From Citrifermentans bremense R1 (GTDB lineage Bacteria > Desulfobacterota > Desulfuromonadia > Geobacterales > Geobacteraceae), in contig NZ_AUGE01000001.1 of NCBI RefSeq assembly GCF_000426865.1, forward strand, positions 372,001-436,000: a stretch of DNA of 64,000 nt, written 5' to 3'. The notes below the pieces were generated by a model. That model did not search any database. It was not told the origin of the DNA and saw nothing but the letters and a program-made list of their open reading frames with translations. The position numbers were made by a program, and so were the translations under genes. Positions within the stretch are counted from its first letter, which is position 1. Each line of letters starts with the position of its first letter. Positions 16,383 through 26,100 of the stretch are shown in pieces.

Positions 16383-18518
16383 CTAAGGATTCGGAGAAGG
16401 TGCCTCCGGCGGTTTTTCGGGCGCCGCGCCCACGCCGGGGCCCGCGCCCCCTGTCAATTGCAGCGCCATGCCGCAAACATGGTCCACGGTGAAGCCGTAC
16501 TCCCTCAAGACGACGTCTCCCGGGGCGGAGGCGCCGAAATCGTCGACTCCCAATACCATCCCCCCGGATCCCAGGTAGCGGTGCCATCCCTGGGTCGCCC
16601 CCGCCTCGATCGCCAGCCGCGCCGTCACCGCAGGCGGCAGCACGAAGTCCCGGTACTCCTGCGGCTGCTCGTCGAAGAGCTCCCAACTGGGAAGTGAGAC
16701 GACCCGGACCGAGAGGCCGCGCTCCTCAAGCGAATGGCGCGCAGCCAGGGCCAGGGAGAGCTCGGATCCGGTGGCGATGAGGATCAGGCGCGGCGCCCCC
16801 TGCCGCGCCTCGGCGAGGACGTACCCTCCCCGGAGCACCCCCGCCGCCGCACCCAGCTCCTCACGGTCCAAAGTGGGCAGCGCCTGGCGCGAGAGCACGA
16901 GGGCCACCGGCCGCCCCTCCACCTGGAGCGCCGCGCGCCAGGCCTCAGCGCACTCGTTGGCGTCCCCGGGCCTAATTACCACCAGGCGCGGGATGGCGCG
17001 CAAGGAGGCCAGCTGTTCCACCGGCTGGTGGGTCGGCCCGTCCTCCCCCAGCGCTATGGAGTCGTGGGTGAAGATGTGGATCACCTTGAGCCGCGACAGC
17101 GCCGCCAGCCTGAGCACGGGGCGGAGGTAATCGGAGAAGATGAGGAAGGTGGCGCCGTAGGGAAGCGTGCCGCCGTGCGCCGCCATTCCGTTCAGCATGG
17201 CCCCCATGGCGTGCTCGCGGACGCCGAAGTGCAGGTTCGCCCCGGCGCGCCCCCATGCCCCCCCCACCGCCCCCTGCCTGTCCCGCGGGTCGAAGCTTTC
17301 GGGCTGGAAGTCGCCTTTGCCGGTGAGCGCGGTGAGCGTCGAGGGGTTCAAGTCGGCGGAGCCGCCGAAAAGCTGCGGCACCCTCTGGGCCAAGGCGTTC
17401 AGCACCTTTGCCGAGGCTACCCGCGTCGCCATCCCCTTGGCGTCGGCGGGGAATTCCGGCAGCGCCTCCTGCCACCCCTGCGTCAGCTCCCCAGCCAGAA
17501 CCTGCTTCAGCTCGGCGCTCTCAGCCGGGTACGCCGCCTCGTAGCCGGCCATGACCGACTTCCAGGCCCGCTCTTCGGCGGCGCCTGTCACCAGCGCCTT
17601 GCGAAACCGCGCCAGCGCCTCGGGCGGGATGTGGAACTGCGGCTCCTGCGGCCATCCGAGCGCATACTTGGTGCGGCGCACCTCCTCCGCCCCAAGGGGC
17701 GCGCCGTGCGCCTCGAAGCTGTCCTGTTTCTGCGGCGAGCCGAAGCCGATCCGGGTGCGCACCATGATCAGGGAGGGGCGCTCTTTTTCCGCCCGCGCCT
17801 CATCCAAGGCTCGCCCGATCGCCTCAAGATCGTTGCCGTCGGCAACCTCGAGCACCTGCCAGCCGTAGGCCCTGAAGCGCGCGCCGCGGTCCTCGGTGAA
17901 GCTCAGATCGGTTGCGGCGGCGAGCGTGATGCGGTTGTCGTCGTATAGGCAGATGAGCTTTGCAAGGCGCAGGTGCCCGGCAAGCGAAGCCGCCTCGGCC
18001 GCCACCCCCTCCATCAGGTCGCCGTCCCCGACAAGGGCATAGGTGAAGTGGTCCACGAGCGTGAACCCCGGCCGGTTATAGCGGGCGGCAAGATGGGATT
18101 CTGCTATCGCCATGCCGACGGCGCCGGCGCCCCCCTGCCCCAAGGGCCCGGTGGTCAGCTCTACCCCCGGAGTAAGCCCCCGCTCCGGGTGTCCGGGGGT
18201 GCGGCTTCCCCACTGCCGGAAGCGTTTCAGCTCCGACAGGGGGAGGTCGTAGCCGGTCAGGTGCAGCAGGGAGTAAAGCAGCATGGAGCCATGCCCCGCG
18301 GAGAGGACGAAGCGGTCCCGGTCGAACCAATCCGGGGAGGCGGGATTGTGCCTCAGGAAACGGGTCCAGAGCAGGTATGCCATGGGGGCTGCCCCCATCG
18401 GCATGCCGGGATGGCCGCTGTTGGCTTCTTGGATGGCGTCCACCGCCAGGAAACGCAAGGTGTTGATGCAGAGCTGGTCCAGGTTCCCGGCGCTGGCCGG
18501 ATCTGATTCGATGGTCAT
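16383..18518 (-). CDS. tkt: transketolase
   Basis: A 711-residue thiamine-diphosphate enzyme moving two-carbon units between sugar phosphates in the pentose phosphate and Calvin-type interconversions. It shows [32 protein letters not shown], the ThDP/Mg motif GDGDLMEG...[17 protein letters not shown] with the catalytic Glu and [15 protein letters not shown]. All expected catalytic His residues appear intact, unlike the neighbouring transaldolase homologue. Family length is about 660-700, and the excess is a Pro/Gly-rich C-terminal tail. AAGGAG precedes the ATG. It is followed at 9 bp by the transaldolase homologue, probably as an operon. Confidence 0.96.
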   Translation of the reverse strand: MTIESDPASAGNLDQLCINTLRFLAVDAIQEANSGHPGMPMGAAPMAYLLWTRFLRHNPASPDWFDRDRFVLSAGHGSMLLYSLLHLTGYDLPLSELKRFRQWGSRTPGHPERGLTPGVELTTGPLGQGGAGAVGMAIAESHLAARYNRPGFTLVDHFTYALVGDGDLMEGVAAEAASLAGHLRLAKLICLYDDNRITLAAATDLSFTEDRGARFRAYGWQVLEVADGNDLEAIGRALDEARAEKERPSLIMVRTRIGFGSPQKQDSFEAHGAPLGAEEVRRTKYALGWPQEPQFHIPPEALARFRKALVTGAAEERAWKSVMAGYEAAYPAESAELKQVLAGELTQGWQEALPEFPADAKGMATRVASAKVLNALAQRVPQLFGGSADLNPSTLTALTGKGDFQPESFDPRDRQGAVGGAWGRAGANLHFGVREHAMGAMLNGMAAHGGTLPYGATFLIFSDYLRPVLRLAALSRLKVIHIFTHDSIALGEDGPTHQPVEQLASLRAIPRLVVIRPGDANECAEAWRAALQVEGRPVALVLSRQALPTLDREELGAAAGVLRGGYVLAEARQGAPRLILIATGSELSLALAARHSLEERGLSVRVVSLPSWELFDEQPQEYRDFVLPPAVTARLAIEAGATQGWHRYLGSGGMVLGVDDFGASAPGDVVLREYGFTVDHVCGMALQLTGGAGPGVGAAPEKPPEAPSPNP

Positions 18519-18632
18519 GGCGCTGCTCCTTCACATGAAGTTGTGGGGTTGCGGGGGGGGCCAAGGTATTTCCCTGGGTGCCGCCCCGAGCCACTATAGC
18601 AAGTGATGGAGCAAAGATGAAGACATGTTGAG

Positions 18633-19628
18633 CTACTCGGTGCTGTCGATGAAGCGCAGCGCCTCCTCCTGGTAGCGCTCTCCCGCCACCTTGAAACAGG
18701 CCACGGAGCGGTCCAGGTCGGCCCAGACCTCCTCGGAGAGTTTCAGCCCCACCGCCTGGGCGTTTTCCTCCAGGTAGCGCAGATGCTTGGTGCCGGGTAT
18801 GGGGACCAGGTCGCCGCCGCGGCGCAGTATCCAGGCAAGCGCCACCTGGGCCGGGGTCGCGTCGTGGGCGCGGGCGATGTCGTTCACCATGGAAACCAGC
18901 CTGAAGTTGTGGCTCAGGTTCTCCGCCAGAAAGCGCGGGTTCTTGCGGCGCCAGTCGCAGGGCTCAAGGTCGTCCGGGGTCCTGATCTTGCCGGCCAGGA
19001 ACCCGCGCCCCATCGGGCTGTAGGCGACGAACCCGATCCCCAGCTCCCGCAGCACCGGCAGGAGCTTGTCCTCCACCCCCCGCTCCCACAGGGAAAACTC
19101 GGACTGTACCGCGCTCAGCGGATGCACCGCATGCGCCCGGCGCACGATGCCCGGCCCCACTTCGGAAAGGCCTATATAGCGGACCTTTCCCTGCTGCACC
19201 AGTTCGGCCAGCGCGCCTACCGTCTCCTCGATCGGGACGGCGGGGTCGAGGCGATGCTGGTAGTAGAGGTCGATGTAGTCGGTACCGAGCCTCTTGAGTG
19301 AACCGTCAATAGCGCGGCGCACCTGGGCGGGGCTGCTGTCCAGACCGATCTCCCGGCCGTGGGGGCCGAACCTCCAGGCAAACTTGGTGGCCAGAACCAG
19401 CCGCTGGCGCGGCACCTCTTTCAGCACGCGCCCCAAAAGCTGCTCGTTGCAGAAGGGTCCGTAGACCTCGGCGGTATCCCAGAAGGTGATCCCCAGTTCC
19501 ACCGCCCGGCGCAGGACGTTGATCGATGCAGCGTCGTCCCTGTGCCCGTAGACATAGGACATCCCCATGCAGCCAAGCCCCAGCGCCGAAACTTCCAGTC
19601 CCTGCTGCCCCAGTTTCCGTTTGTGCAT
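18633..19628 (-). CDS. aldo/keto reductase
   Basis: A 331-residue NADPH-dependent oxidoreductase with a TIM barrel. The catalytic tetrad is visible as Asp51, Tyr56 (FWDTAEVYG), Lys82 (LATKFAW) and His125 (YYQHRLD). The C-terminal cofactor segment is 'PIPGTKHLRYLEENAQA'. It resembles the YajO/Tas-like AKR families that reduce small aldehydes and ketones, and the true substrate is unknown. Start ATG 19628 follows CAGGAGGCG. It precedes the transketolase gene by 115 bp on the same strand and follows the 65-aa membrane protein by 18 bp. Confidence 0.92.
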   Translation of the reverse strand: MHKRKLGQQGLEVSALGLGCMGMSYVYGHRDDAASINVLRRAVELGITFWDTAEVYGPFCNEQLLGRVLKEVPRQRLVLATKFAWRFGPHGREIGLDSSPAQVRRAIDGSLKRLGTDYIDLYYQHRLDPAVPIEETVGALAELVQQGKVRYIGLSEVGPGIVRRAHAVHPLSAVQSEFSLWERGVEDKLLPVLRELGIGFVAYSPMGRGFLAGKIRTPDDLEPCDWRRKNPRFLAENLSHNFRLVSMVNDIARAHDATPAQVALAWILRRGGDLVPIPGTKHLRYLEENAQAVGLKLSEEVWADLDRSVACFKVAGERYQEEALRFIDSTE

Positions 19629-19646
19629 ATCCGCCTCCTGACCGTA

Positions 19647-19844
19647 CTAGCACCTTTTGTCGAATACCAGTCTCATCAGCGGGATGGTGCTGGCGACTCC
19701 CGCCATGAACAGGCCCCACCCTGCCGCCCTGCGCCCCCTGGGGCTGAAGCGGTCGGCAAACAGCAGCCCAAGCCCCGCTCCGAGGACCACTCTCGTCACC
19801 GCTATTGCCGACAGCTGCGGCAGGGTCAACTTAGCTTTTTTCAT
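19647..19844 (-). CDS. small membrane protein (65 aa), function unknown
   Basis: A 65-residue protein MKKAKLTLPQ... with two hydrophobic segments around a Gly-rich LGAGLGLLFADRFSPRGRR linker, so it probably spans the membrane twice. The ATG at 19844 has GGAGG 6 nt upstream. The longer in-frame start at 19892 would fall within the hairpin at 19881-19911 and is rejected. It lies 18 bp upstream of the aldo/keto reductase and is likely cotranscribed with it. Confidence 0.65.
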   Translation of the reverse strand: MKKAKLTLPQLSAIAVTRVVLGAGLGLLFADRFSPRGRRAAGWGLFMAGVASTIPLMRLVFDKRC

Positions 19845-19880
19845 CTCTCTACCTCCAGTTGCAGGGGCACGGCGCCAACA

Positions 19881-19911
19881 AAAATAGCCCATATCGTCTA
19901 TGGGCTATTTT
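19881..19911. terminator. terminator after the OmpA-family gene
   Basis: A perfect 12-bp stem AAAATAGCCCAT/ATGGGCTATTTT has a 7-nt loop, with T-rich ends on both strands. It lies between the OmpA gene's stop and the next minus-strand gene. Confidence 0.85.
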
Positions 19912-19980
19912 CGTGGCACCGTGGATACCGTTGCCAGAGGCCAGGGTGCTGCCGACTACCCGGTTGCACCTGGCCTGCGG

Positions 19981-21387
19981 CTACTTCGTGACGACGCAGT
20001 CGATGACGGCGTTGATCCTGCGGTTTTTCTGGCGCCCTTCTGGCGTGTTGTTGTAGCTGATGCGGCGGGTCGCGCCGTACCCCTTGGCGGAAAGGCGGGA
20101 GCGCTCGATGCCGAAGTTGTCCACCAGGTAGTTGACCACATTCTGGGCGCGCTGCTGCGAGAGCTTCATGTTCTTTTCGGGGGATCCGGTGTTGTCGGTA
20201 TGCCCTTCGATCACGGCGGTGGTGGTGTTGTAGCGCTTCATGTAGTCGGCCACCTTGGCGATCTCATTGCGGTACTGCGGCTTCACGTCAGCCTTGCCGG
20301 GATCGAAATCCAGCACCAGCGCCATGCAGAGCCTGTCCGGAGGAGTAACCTGCTGCACGTCGAAGGCGCAGTCGATGATCGCCTCGATGCGGCGGTTTTT
20401 CTGTTTACCCTCGTCGGTCGCGTTGTCGGCGATGGGGCGGGTGAAACCGTACCCCTTGGCGGAGAGACGGGAACGCTCGATGCCGTACTGCTCGACCAGG
20501 TAGTTCACCACTGCCTCGGCGCGGCGCTGGGAGAGATCCTGGTTGTGATTGTAGGAGCCGACGTTATCGGTGTGCCCTTCGATGACGGCCGTGGTGGTCG
20601 GATACTTTTTCATGAAGTTGCCGACCTGGGCGATCTCTTCCTTGTATTCAGGGCGGATGACGGCCTTGTCGATGTCGAATTCACCCTGCAGGGTGATGCA
20701 GTACTTGTAGTGCTCGGGGGTCGGCTCGGCTGCCGGAACCTCGAGCGGGGGCTCGGGTGCAGGGGTAACCGCAGCGGGCTGCTCGACTGGAGCGGCAACG
20801 GCCTGGGCGGGAGCCGCAGCACGCTCACCGCCGCCGAACAGGAAGGTCAAGCCGAGGGAGTATTCCCAGTTACGGGCAAGGTCACGGCCGCGGCTCAGGT
20901 GGTTGGACATGAAGTCGACCAGATAGCGCCCGTCGGCCCTGAGGGCCACGTTGTCGGTCATGAAGAACTTGACGCCGCCGCCCGCTTCGGCGGTGCCGTC
21001 ATGGGAGTTGCCCGCGTCTGTCCGGATGGTGCTCCCGCCGCCGCCGATTGCGAGGTAGGGAACGACCGGAGAGTCGGCGAGGATGTTGTAGACGAGGTCG
21101 AGGCGGTACGAGTAGACGCCGACGTTGTGTTTGTTTGCCTTGTATTCAGCCTTCATGTAAGTACCGACCAGTTCCGCCGCGAAGTGATCGGTGAAGTCGT
21201 AACCCAATCGCAAGCCGCCCAACGGGCGGTTCTGCTTGAAATAGGCTTGGCGGTCGTCATCGAACCCGTAGCCGCCGACAAAGGGGGAGATGGAAAACGC
21301 CCCCGCTCTTTCCCCGGCCTGCGCGATGCTGGCCAGCGCCATCACGGCCAGGGCCATTATGCAGATAATGCTGGTGAGTTTTTTCAT
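19981..21387 (-). CDS. OmpA-family outer-membrane protein with two peptidoglycan-binding domains
   Basis: A 468-residue protein. Signal peptide MKKLTSIICIMALAVMALASIAQA (written as two parts: residues 1-24), an N-terminal 8-strand OmpA-like barrel (about 25-200), a Pro/Ala-rich linker (about 205-245), then two tandem OmpA C-terminal domains. Each has an EGHTDN motif, LSQ.RA and SRLSAKGYG. OmpA proteins anchor the outer membrane to peptidoglycan through these domains; one copy is usual. The ATG at 21387 follows AAGGAGGAAACAGG. The frame is open upstream for 79 codons but has no signal sequence there. A terminator follows at 19881. Confidence 0.92.
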   Translation of the reverse strand: MKKLTSIICIMALAVMALASIAQAGERAGAFSISPFVGGYGFDDDRQAYFKQNRPLGGLRLGYDFTDHFAAELVGTYMKAEYKANKHNVGVYSYRLDLVYNILADSPVVPYLAIGGGGSTIRTDAGNSHDGTAEAGGGVKFFMTDNVALRADGRYLVDFMSNHLSRGRDLARNWEYSLGLTFLFGGGERAAAPAQAVAAPVEQPAAVTPAPEPPLEVPAAEPTPEHYKYCITLQGEFDIDKAVIRPEYKEEIAQVGNFMKKYPTTTAVIEGHTDNVGSYNHNQDLSQRRAEAVVNYLVEQYGIERSRLSAKGYGFTRPIADNATDEGKQKNRRIEAIIDCAFDVQQVTPPDRLCMALVLDFDPGKADVKPQYRNEIAKVADYMKRYNTTTAVIEGHTDNTGSPEKNMKLSQQRAQNVVNYLVDNFGIERSRLSAKGYGATRRISYNNTPEGRQKNRRINAVIDCVVTK

Positions 21388-21626
21388 CCTGTTTCCTCCT
21401 TGGTTTCGGAAAGAACTCCTGATCCTTCCGGTAAATTGGAGTTCCGCCATTATGGCGGACCCGGTTTCGGTTTCCAGCCTGCCGGACCGGCAGCTGGCAA
21501 TTCCTTCAAGCAGTTCCGTGGGTAGCGGCGCGCTGCACCCCTTCCAAAAATTAACGGGTACCAATATATACTTAATCCATGAGGTGTCAACCCCACATGA
21601 GCGACAGCTAACATTTCTATTCATTA

Positions 21627-21995
21627 CTAAAGGCCGCGCACCCGGGTCATCTCCCTCCCCTGCCCGACCTCCTCTACAGGCAATCCGGCACTGAGGTAGG
21701 CCTTAAGCCCCCCCGACAGGGCGTAGGCACGGAGACCGCGCTCCGTGAGGGCCCGCGCCAGTTCCAGCGCAGGTTCGTCCCCCGGCGCCGCGCAGCAGAC
21801 CACCACGGTGCGCCCCTCAGGTATCTCCGGCAGGTGCCTGCGCGCCTCGTCGTCCGTCAACAGCAGGGCTCCGCGCACCTTTCGCAGGGTGAAATCGGCG
21901 TCGCCTGCATGCCGCAGTTCGATAAGAAACAGCGGTTCGTCCGCCTTGATCCGCTCGCGGACCCATTCCGTGCTGACCGCCAGATCGCGCTCCAT
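21627..21995 (-). CDS. single-domain rhodanese
   Basis: A 122-residue rhodanese-fold protein. The persulfide-forming Cys is probably Cys68 in VVVCCAAPGDEPA, and the family's ending 'GLRAYALSGGLKAYLSAGLPVE' is present. It would transfer sulfane sulfur to cyanide, thioredoxin or a biosynthetic acceptor; the acceptor is unknown. The doublet Cys67-Cys68 is unusual (normally Tyr/Phe-Cys). It follows the Q/T-rich membrane protein gene by 9 bp on the same strand. The ribosome-binding site is TAGGAGGG. Confidence 0.85.
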   Translation of the reverse strand: MERDLAVSTEWVRERIKADEPLFLIELRHAGDADFTLRKVRGALLLTDDEARRHLPEIPEGRTVVVCCAAPGDEPALELARALTERGLRAYALSGGLKAYLSAGLPVEEVGQGREMTRVRGL

Positions 21996-22004
21996 CCGTC
22001 CCTC

Positions 22005-22253
22005 CTAGTCCTCTCCCTCATCCCCCGCCTTTTCGTCCACGTGCTTTGGCCCTCTTTTGCGCCTGATGCTGAGATAAACCACGCAGAAGATTGCCAGGAC
22101 GATTAAGAATGTGAGGCTTAGGGCGAATGTTCCAAAAGAATGCGGTGTGACAACGTGCACGGGTGCCTGTGTCTGTGCCTCTGTTTGCGTCTGTGTTTGC
22201 ATCTGCGGTTGTGTTTGCGGCTGCGTCTGCGGTTGTGCCTGGGTCTCTGGCAT
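22005..22253 (-). CDS. small membrane protein with Gln/Thr/Pro repeat N terminus
   Basis: An 82-residue protein. The ATG at 22253 is chosen for its AAGGAGG site 7 nt upstream. The N-terminal 27 residues are a simple repeat of QT, QP and QA dipeptides encoded by a degenerate CAG/ACG-type microsatellite. One membrane segment (about residues 38-60, FGTFALSLTFLIVLAIFCVV) and a charged tail rich in Lys, Asp and Glu follow. The repeat could vary in length between strains. It is likely cotranscribed with the rhodanese gene. Function unknown. Confidence 0.65.
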   Translation of the reverse strand: MPETQAQPQTQPQTQPQMQTQTQTEAQTQAPVHVVTPHSFGTFALSLTFLIVLAIFCVVYLSIRRKRGPKHVDEKAGDEGED

Positions 22254-22714
22254 CGCGTGCCTCCTTGACAGATCCTGCCGCTCCACCTTGTCGCGGTAGC
22301 CTTTGGCGTCACAAGCGCCGTTGTCTCTGTGATAATGTGAAGGGAGCGATACAGTGTTGATAGAACGTGCTCTGACTCTAGCGTTATATTTTTTCCTGCC
22401 TCGTGCCGCAGCACCCAACAAAAGTATCTTAAAGAAATTTAATGTCAAGCCAAAGAGTCATATCTGCCGCGGCTGAATGGCAATTCATATCGTTCAGTCA
22501 GACAATCTCGATGCAGTGACAGGAGTTGTCGCAGCGGTAGTCGTGACGTGGAAGGGAACGATCTTGGGCGGCAGCGTGTTAGAAGACATTTGCAGGCAGG
22601 AGGCCTTGGCGGCAAGTGGCGGAAATATCATGAGACAAAAATCAGTGGGCTTTTAAGGCCAAAGGGCATATTATTCCCACAGTTTCACCTCAACATGAAA
22701 AAGCGAGTAAAACT
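22254..22714. other. intergenic region between divergent genes
   Basis: A 461-bp region. It must hold promoters for the minus-strand gene at 22253 and for flgM at 22715. No sigma28-type (TAAA...GCCGATAA) or other promoter that I would defend was seen, and no gene-like frame. Confidence 0.35.
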
Positions 22715-22993
22715 ATGAAAGTATCGGATATAGCACACCCGGCGCAGTTGCAGCAGGTAGAGGAAAAGGAAGCGAAGAGCACAGCGGCCAAGGAAAGGAC
22801 GGCGGCAACGCCGCGCAAGAAAGGCGACGTGGTCGAGCTCTCCACGGCGCTGGACCAGCAGAGCACGGTGCCGCAGGAAGAGTTGCAGGCGCAGCGGGTC
22901 GCCTCGATCAAGTCCCAGGTAAAGGCGGGAACCTACCAGGTCGATGCGCGGCTGGTGGCGCAGAAAATGCTCTCCGGCGATTCCTGGATCTAG
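22715..22993 (+). CDS. flgM: FlgM-type anti-sigma28 factor
   Basis: A 92-residue protein. A disordered Lys/Ala/Glu-rich N-terminal half is followed by the FlgM sigma28-binding region, with a hydrophobic-heptad C terminus (RVASIKSQVKAGTYQVDARLVAQKML). FlgM holds FliA inactive until the flagellar hook is complete and FlgM is exported. Length is typical. It has only a weak ribosome-binding site upstream (AAAAAGCGAG). No other flagellar gene is in the window. A strong terminator follows. Confidence 0.88.
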   Translation: MKVSDIAHPAQLQQVEEKEAKSTAAKERTAATPRKKGDVVELSTALDQQSTVPQEELQAQRVASIKSQVKAGTYQVDARLVAQKMLSGDSWI

Positions 22994-23017
22994 AAAAGGG
23001 AAGGTTCAACGAAAAAA

Positions 23018-23053
23018 GGGCGCGCCACTTAACAGGTGGCGCGCCCTTTTGTT
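23018..23053 (+). terminator. terminator after flgM
   Basis: A perfect 11-bp stem GGGCGCGCCAC/GTGGCGCGCCC with a 7-nt loop, followed by TTTTGTTTT. It also lies downstream of the minus-strand gene ending at 23110, where the A-run on its left would serve as a T-run. Confidence 0.9.
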
Positions 23054-23109
23054 TTATATAAGCGCGGTTCTGTTACGCTGCCGCCTGCCGAGTCGCGGGA
23101 CCGCTGGAG

Positions 23110-26100
23110 CTAGAAATCGACCAGCCCGACGATCCTGCGCAGCAGCACCAGGACGTCGCCCACATCGACTGCGCCGTCTGGCTGCGGGATTCCGTTCACC
23201 AGCGGGGCCAGGTCGCCGTGTGCGAAAAGCTCCGCGCTCATGGGCTCTAGCCCCAGCGATCCCCTCAGCAGCCGGGCGGCGTCCTGCAGGTCGACGCTGC
23301 CGTTGCCGTCCAGGTCCCCCGGTATCAGCTCGACGCGGATCAGGTTCCTCTGCGCCACGCCCGATTCTCCCGCGCTGCCTCCCCCCCTGGCCCTGATACG
23401 GATCTCGCCGGTCCGCGAAAGCGTCACCTGCTGCTCGAACCCCCCCGCCGAGATCAGCGGGGTGAACGGCACCCCATCCACCTCGAGGGTGACGCTCCCC
23501 GGCTGCTGCAGGGTCGTGCTGCCGCGGATGGTGAGCGACTGCCGCTCGGTGCGCAGGTCCTGTGCCGGCTCGGTGATCGCTATGGCAGGTCCGCGCGGAG
23601 CCAGAATCACGCTCCGCTTCACCCGCGAACTCCGCCCGGAAAGCTCGGCCGCGAACTCGATGGTATTCACCCCCTCGGAAAGGTAGGCGCTGCCGGTGAA
23701 GCTCCCTTGCTCCACCCCCAGCAACTGCGGCGACGCCCCGTTCAACCAGAGGGTGACCGCGCTCCCCGGGGTGACGCTCCCTTTCACGGCACAGGAGGGG
23801 GTATCGGTGACGCTGTTGTCCGACGGGAAAGCCACCGAGATCACCGGCGCCAGGGGGTCAAGCGTGATGTTGAGGGTCCGGGTGGTCCGGTTCCCGGCGC
23901 GGTCGAGGGCGGAGACGCTGACCGAGTTGGACCCGGGGGCGAGAGCGACGGCGGAGCTGAAAGATGCCGCCTCGGCGGTCACTTCCTCCCCGTTCACCGT
24001 CAGGGTGGCGATGCCGGAGAGGTCGGATGCTTCCCCCATGAGGTTCAGCACCGGGTTTGAGGTCACGGCCCCGTCCGAGAGCGCGGAGAGGGAAAGCGCC
24101 GGCGCCACCCCCTCGCTGGCTACGGTCAGCGGCTGGGAAACCGGTAGAGCGGGCTCGAAGTCGTTGTTGCCTGTTTGCCGCGCGGTGATGACGCAGGTCC
24201 CCGCCCCGACGATGGTGACCATGTTCCCGGTCACTTCGGCGACCAGGGGATCGGAACTCGCGTAGCTCACGGGAAGGGCGCTAGTGGCGCTTGCCTGGAG
24301 GGGAAAGGGGGGATCCCCCACCACCTTCTGGGCCAGCGAGGAAAAGGCGACCCCCTGCCCGCTCTTGTGCACCACCAGGGGCTGCAACCTTTCGGGCGCC
24401 GGTTCCAAGCTCCCGGTCCCCGGCTGCGACACGGTGATCACCGCGCTTCCAGCGCCGGTTATGGTGACCGTCTGCCCGTTCACCTGCGCCACCTCAGGAT
24501 TCGAGCTCGCGAAGCTCAAGGTGAGTCCGCTGCAGGCCGAGGCGACGATATTAAAGGGGGGGTCGCCGAAGGTCCGCTCCGGTATGGGGGGGAAGTAGAT
24601 CTCCTGGCAGGACTTGAAGATGCGCAAGGTGCCGTCGACCGGCAGGAAACGGTAGTTTTGCGAAGAAAGCGTCCCAAGGGCGGCCGCGATGGCGTACTCC
24701 CCGACGCTGCTCACCAACAAGGCCGCGGTGGAGAGCGAGGGGCTCCCCGAAAGAACCGATACCCCTTCCCCCTTGACGAACCCAAGGTAGCTCGCGCTGA
24801 GCGCGGGGTTGGGCGTCAGGTAGGCGCGGACCTTGTCGTCGGCGGCGACGCGAAGCGGAGCCTTGGCGACGGTAAAGGAGACGGTGACATCCTCCGCGGG
24901 CTCAAAGCTGTCGTCCCCCCCCTGCGAAACCGTGATGGTGGCGGTCCCGGCACCGATGATCCGTATCTCCCCCCCGACCACAATGGCGACCCCGGGGTCG
25001 GAACTGGTGTAGGTCAGCGGCAGGCCGCTGGTTGAGCTCCCGCCCGGGTCGAAGTCGGGGTCGCCGTAGGTCTTGTCGGTGAAATCGCCGGGATCGATGG
25101 TCTGCTCCTGCTTGACCGGCTCCGGCTTGAGATAGAAAACCCGGATGGTTTCCATGATCGGGCCGGCCCCGCCCCTGTGGTTGGTCATGTACCCCCGGGC
25201 GCGCAGGAAACGGGTGGCAAGCATACCCGAAGCGCCAAGGTCGAAGCCGTTTCCGGAGAGCTCCCAGTTCGCCGTCCCGGCGACCCTCTCAGCCGGCCCC
25301 AGGGGGAGCCACTCCACGCCGTCCGGAGAATGATCGAAGGTCACCCGGGCGAATTCCGGCCCCGTCCCGCGTCGCTCCCAGCGCACCGCCTTGCCGTCGG
25401 GCTGTACCACCACCTCCTGCGGCGCCCACCCGTCGCTGAAGCGCTCCAAAACCCTCTTCTCGATATCGTCGCCGATGCTGCGGAAAGCGCCCGCCATCAC
25501 GAGCTTGCCGTCGAGCTGCTTGCCGACTGCATTCACCATGTTGAGGTTGAAGTCCGCCCTCTTGCCGCCAAGAAAGCCGTAGTCGAAGTCCGGGTCGAGC
25601 CCCCCCTTCGGGGTCAGGCGGGCGATGTGCCATCTCGTAGCCGTGGTTTCCTTGCCGTCTCTGACCGTGTTGAAGTTCCCGGACACGATCATGTTGCCGT
25701 CGGCCTGCACGGCGATGGCGTAGAAGGAGCCGGTGAGCTCCCTCCCGTCGGGCCTTATGTATGTGGTCTCGACGTTGAAGGTGTTGTCTATGGCGCCGTT
25801 GTTATCGACCCTGAGGATGTGCCTTTTCCAGCTCTTGCCGTCGGGGCCGGTATAGGTGGAGGTGAAGGTGCCGGCGACCATCAGTTTACCGTCGGCGGTC
25901 TGCTGGATGCTGTTGATCATGCCGACGCCGAGCTGCAGTTCGTTAAAGCTTTCGTCCTTGGTTCCGTTTTCGTTCAGGCGCAGCACCCCCCCGTTGGTGG
26001 TCCCGACCACGATCTTCCGCCCCTGCACCGTCAAAGCGGTGATCTCCCCGCCGATCAGGGAGGGGGGCAGGGCGTACACGTTTGCCGCGAAAGTGGCGTT

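Noticed and set aside
19900-21525. A 541-codon plus-strand open frame over the OmpA gene
   Set aside because: The minus frame has signal peptide and two EGHTDN motifs. The plus frame is a His/Val/Gly-rich shadow that also crosses a terminator.
22439-22520. A 25-codon open frame from ATG at 22442
   Set aside because: No ribosome-binding site, no recognisable composition, and too short to support.
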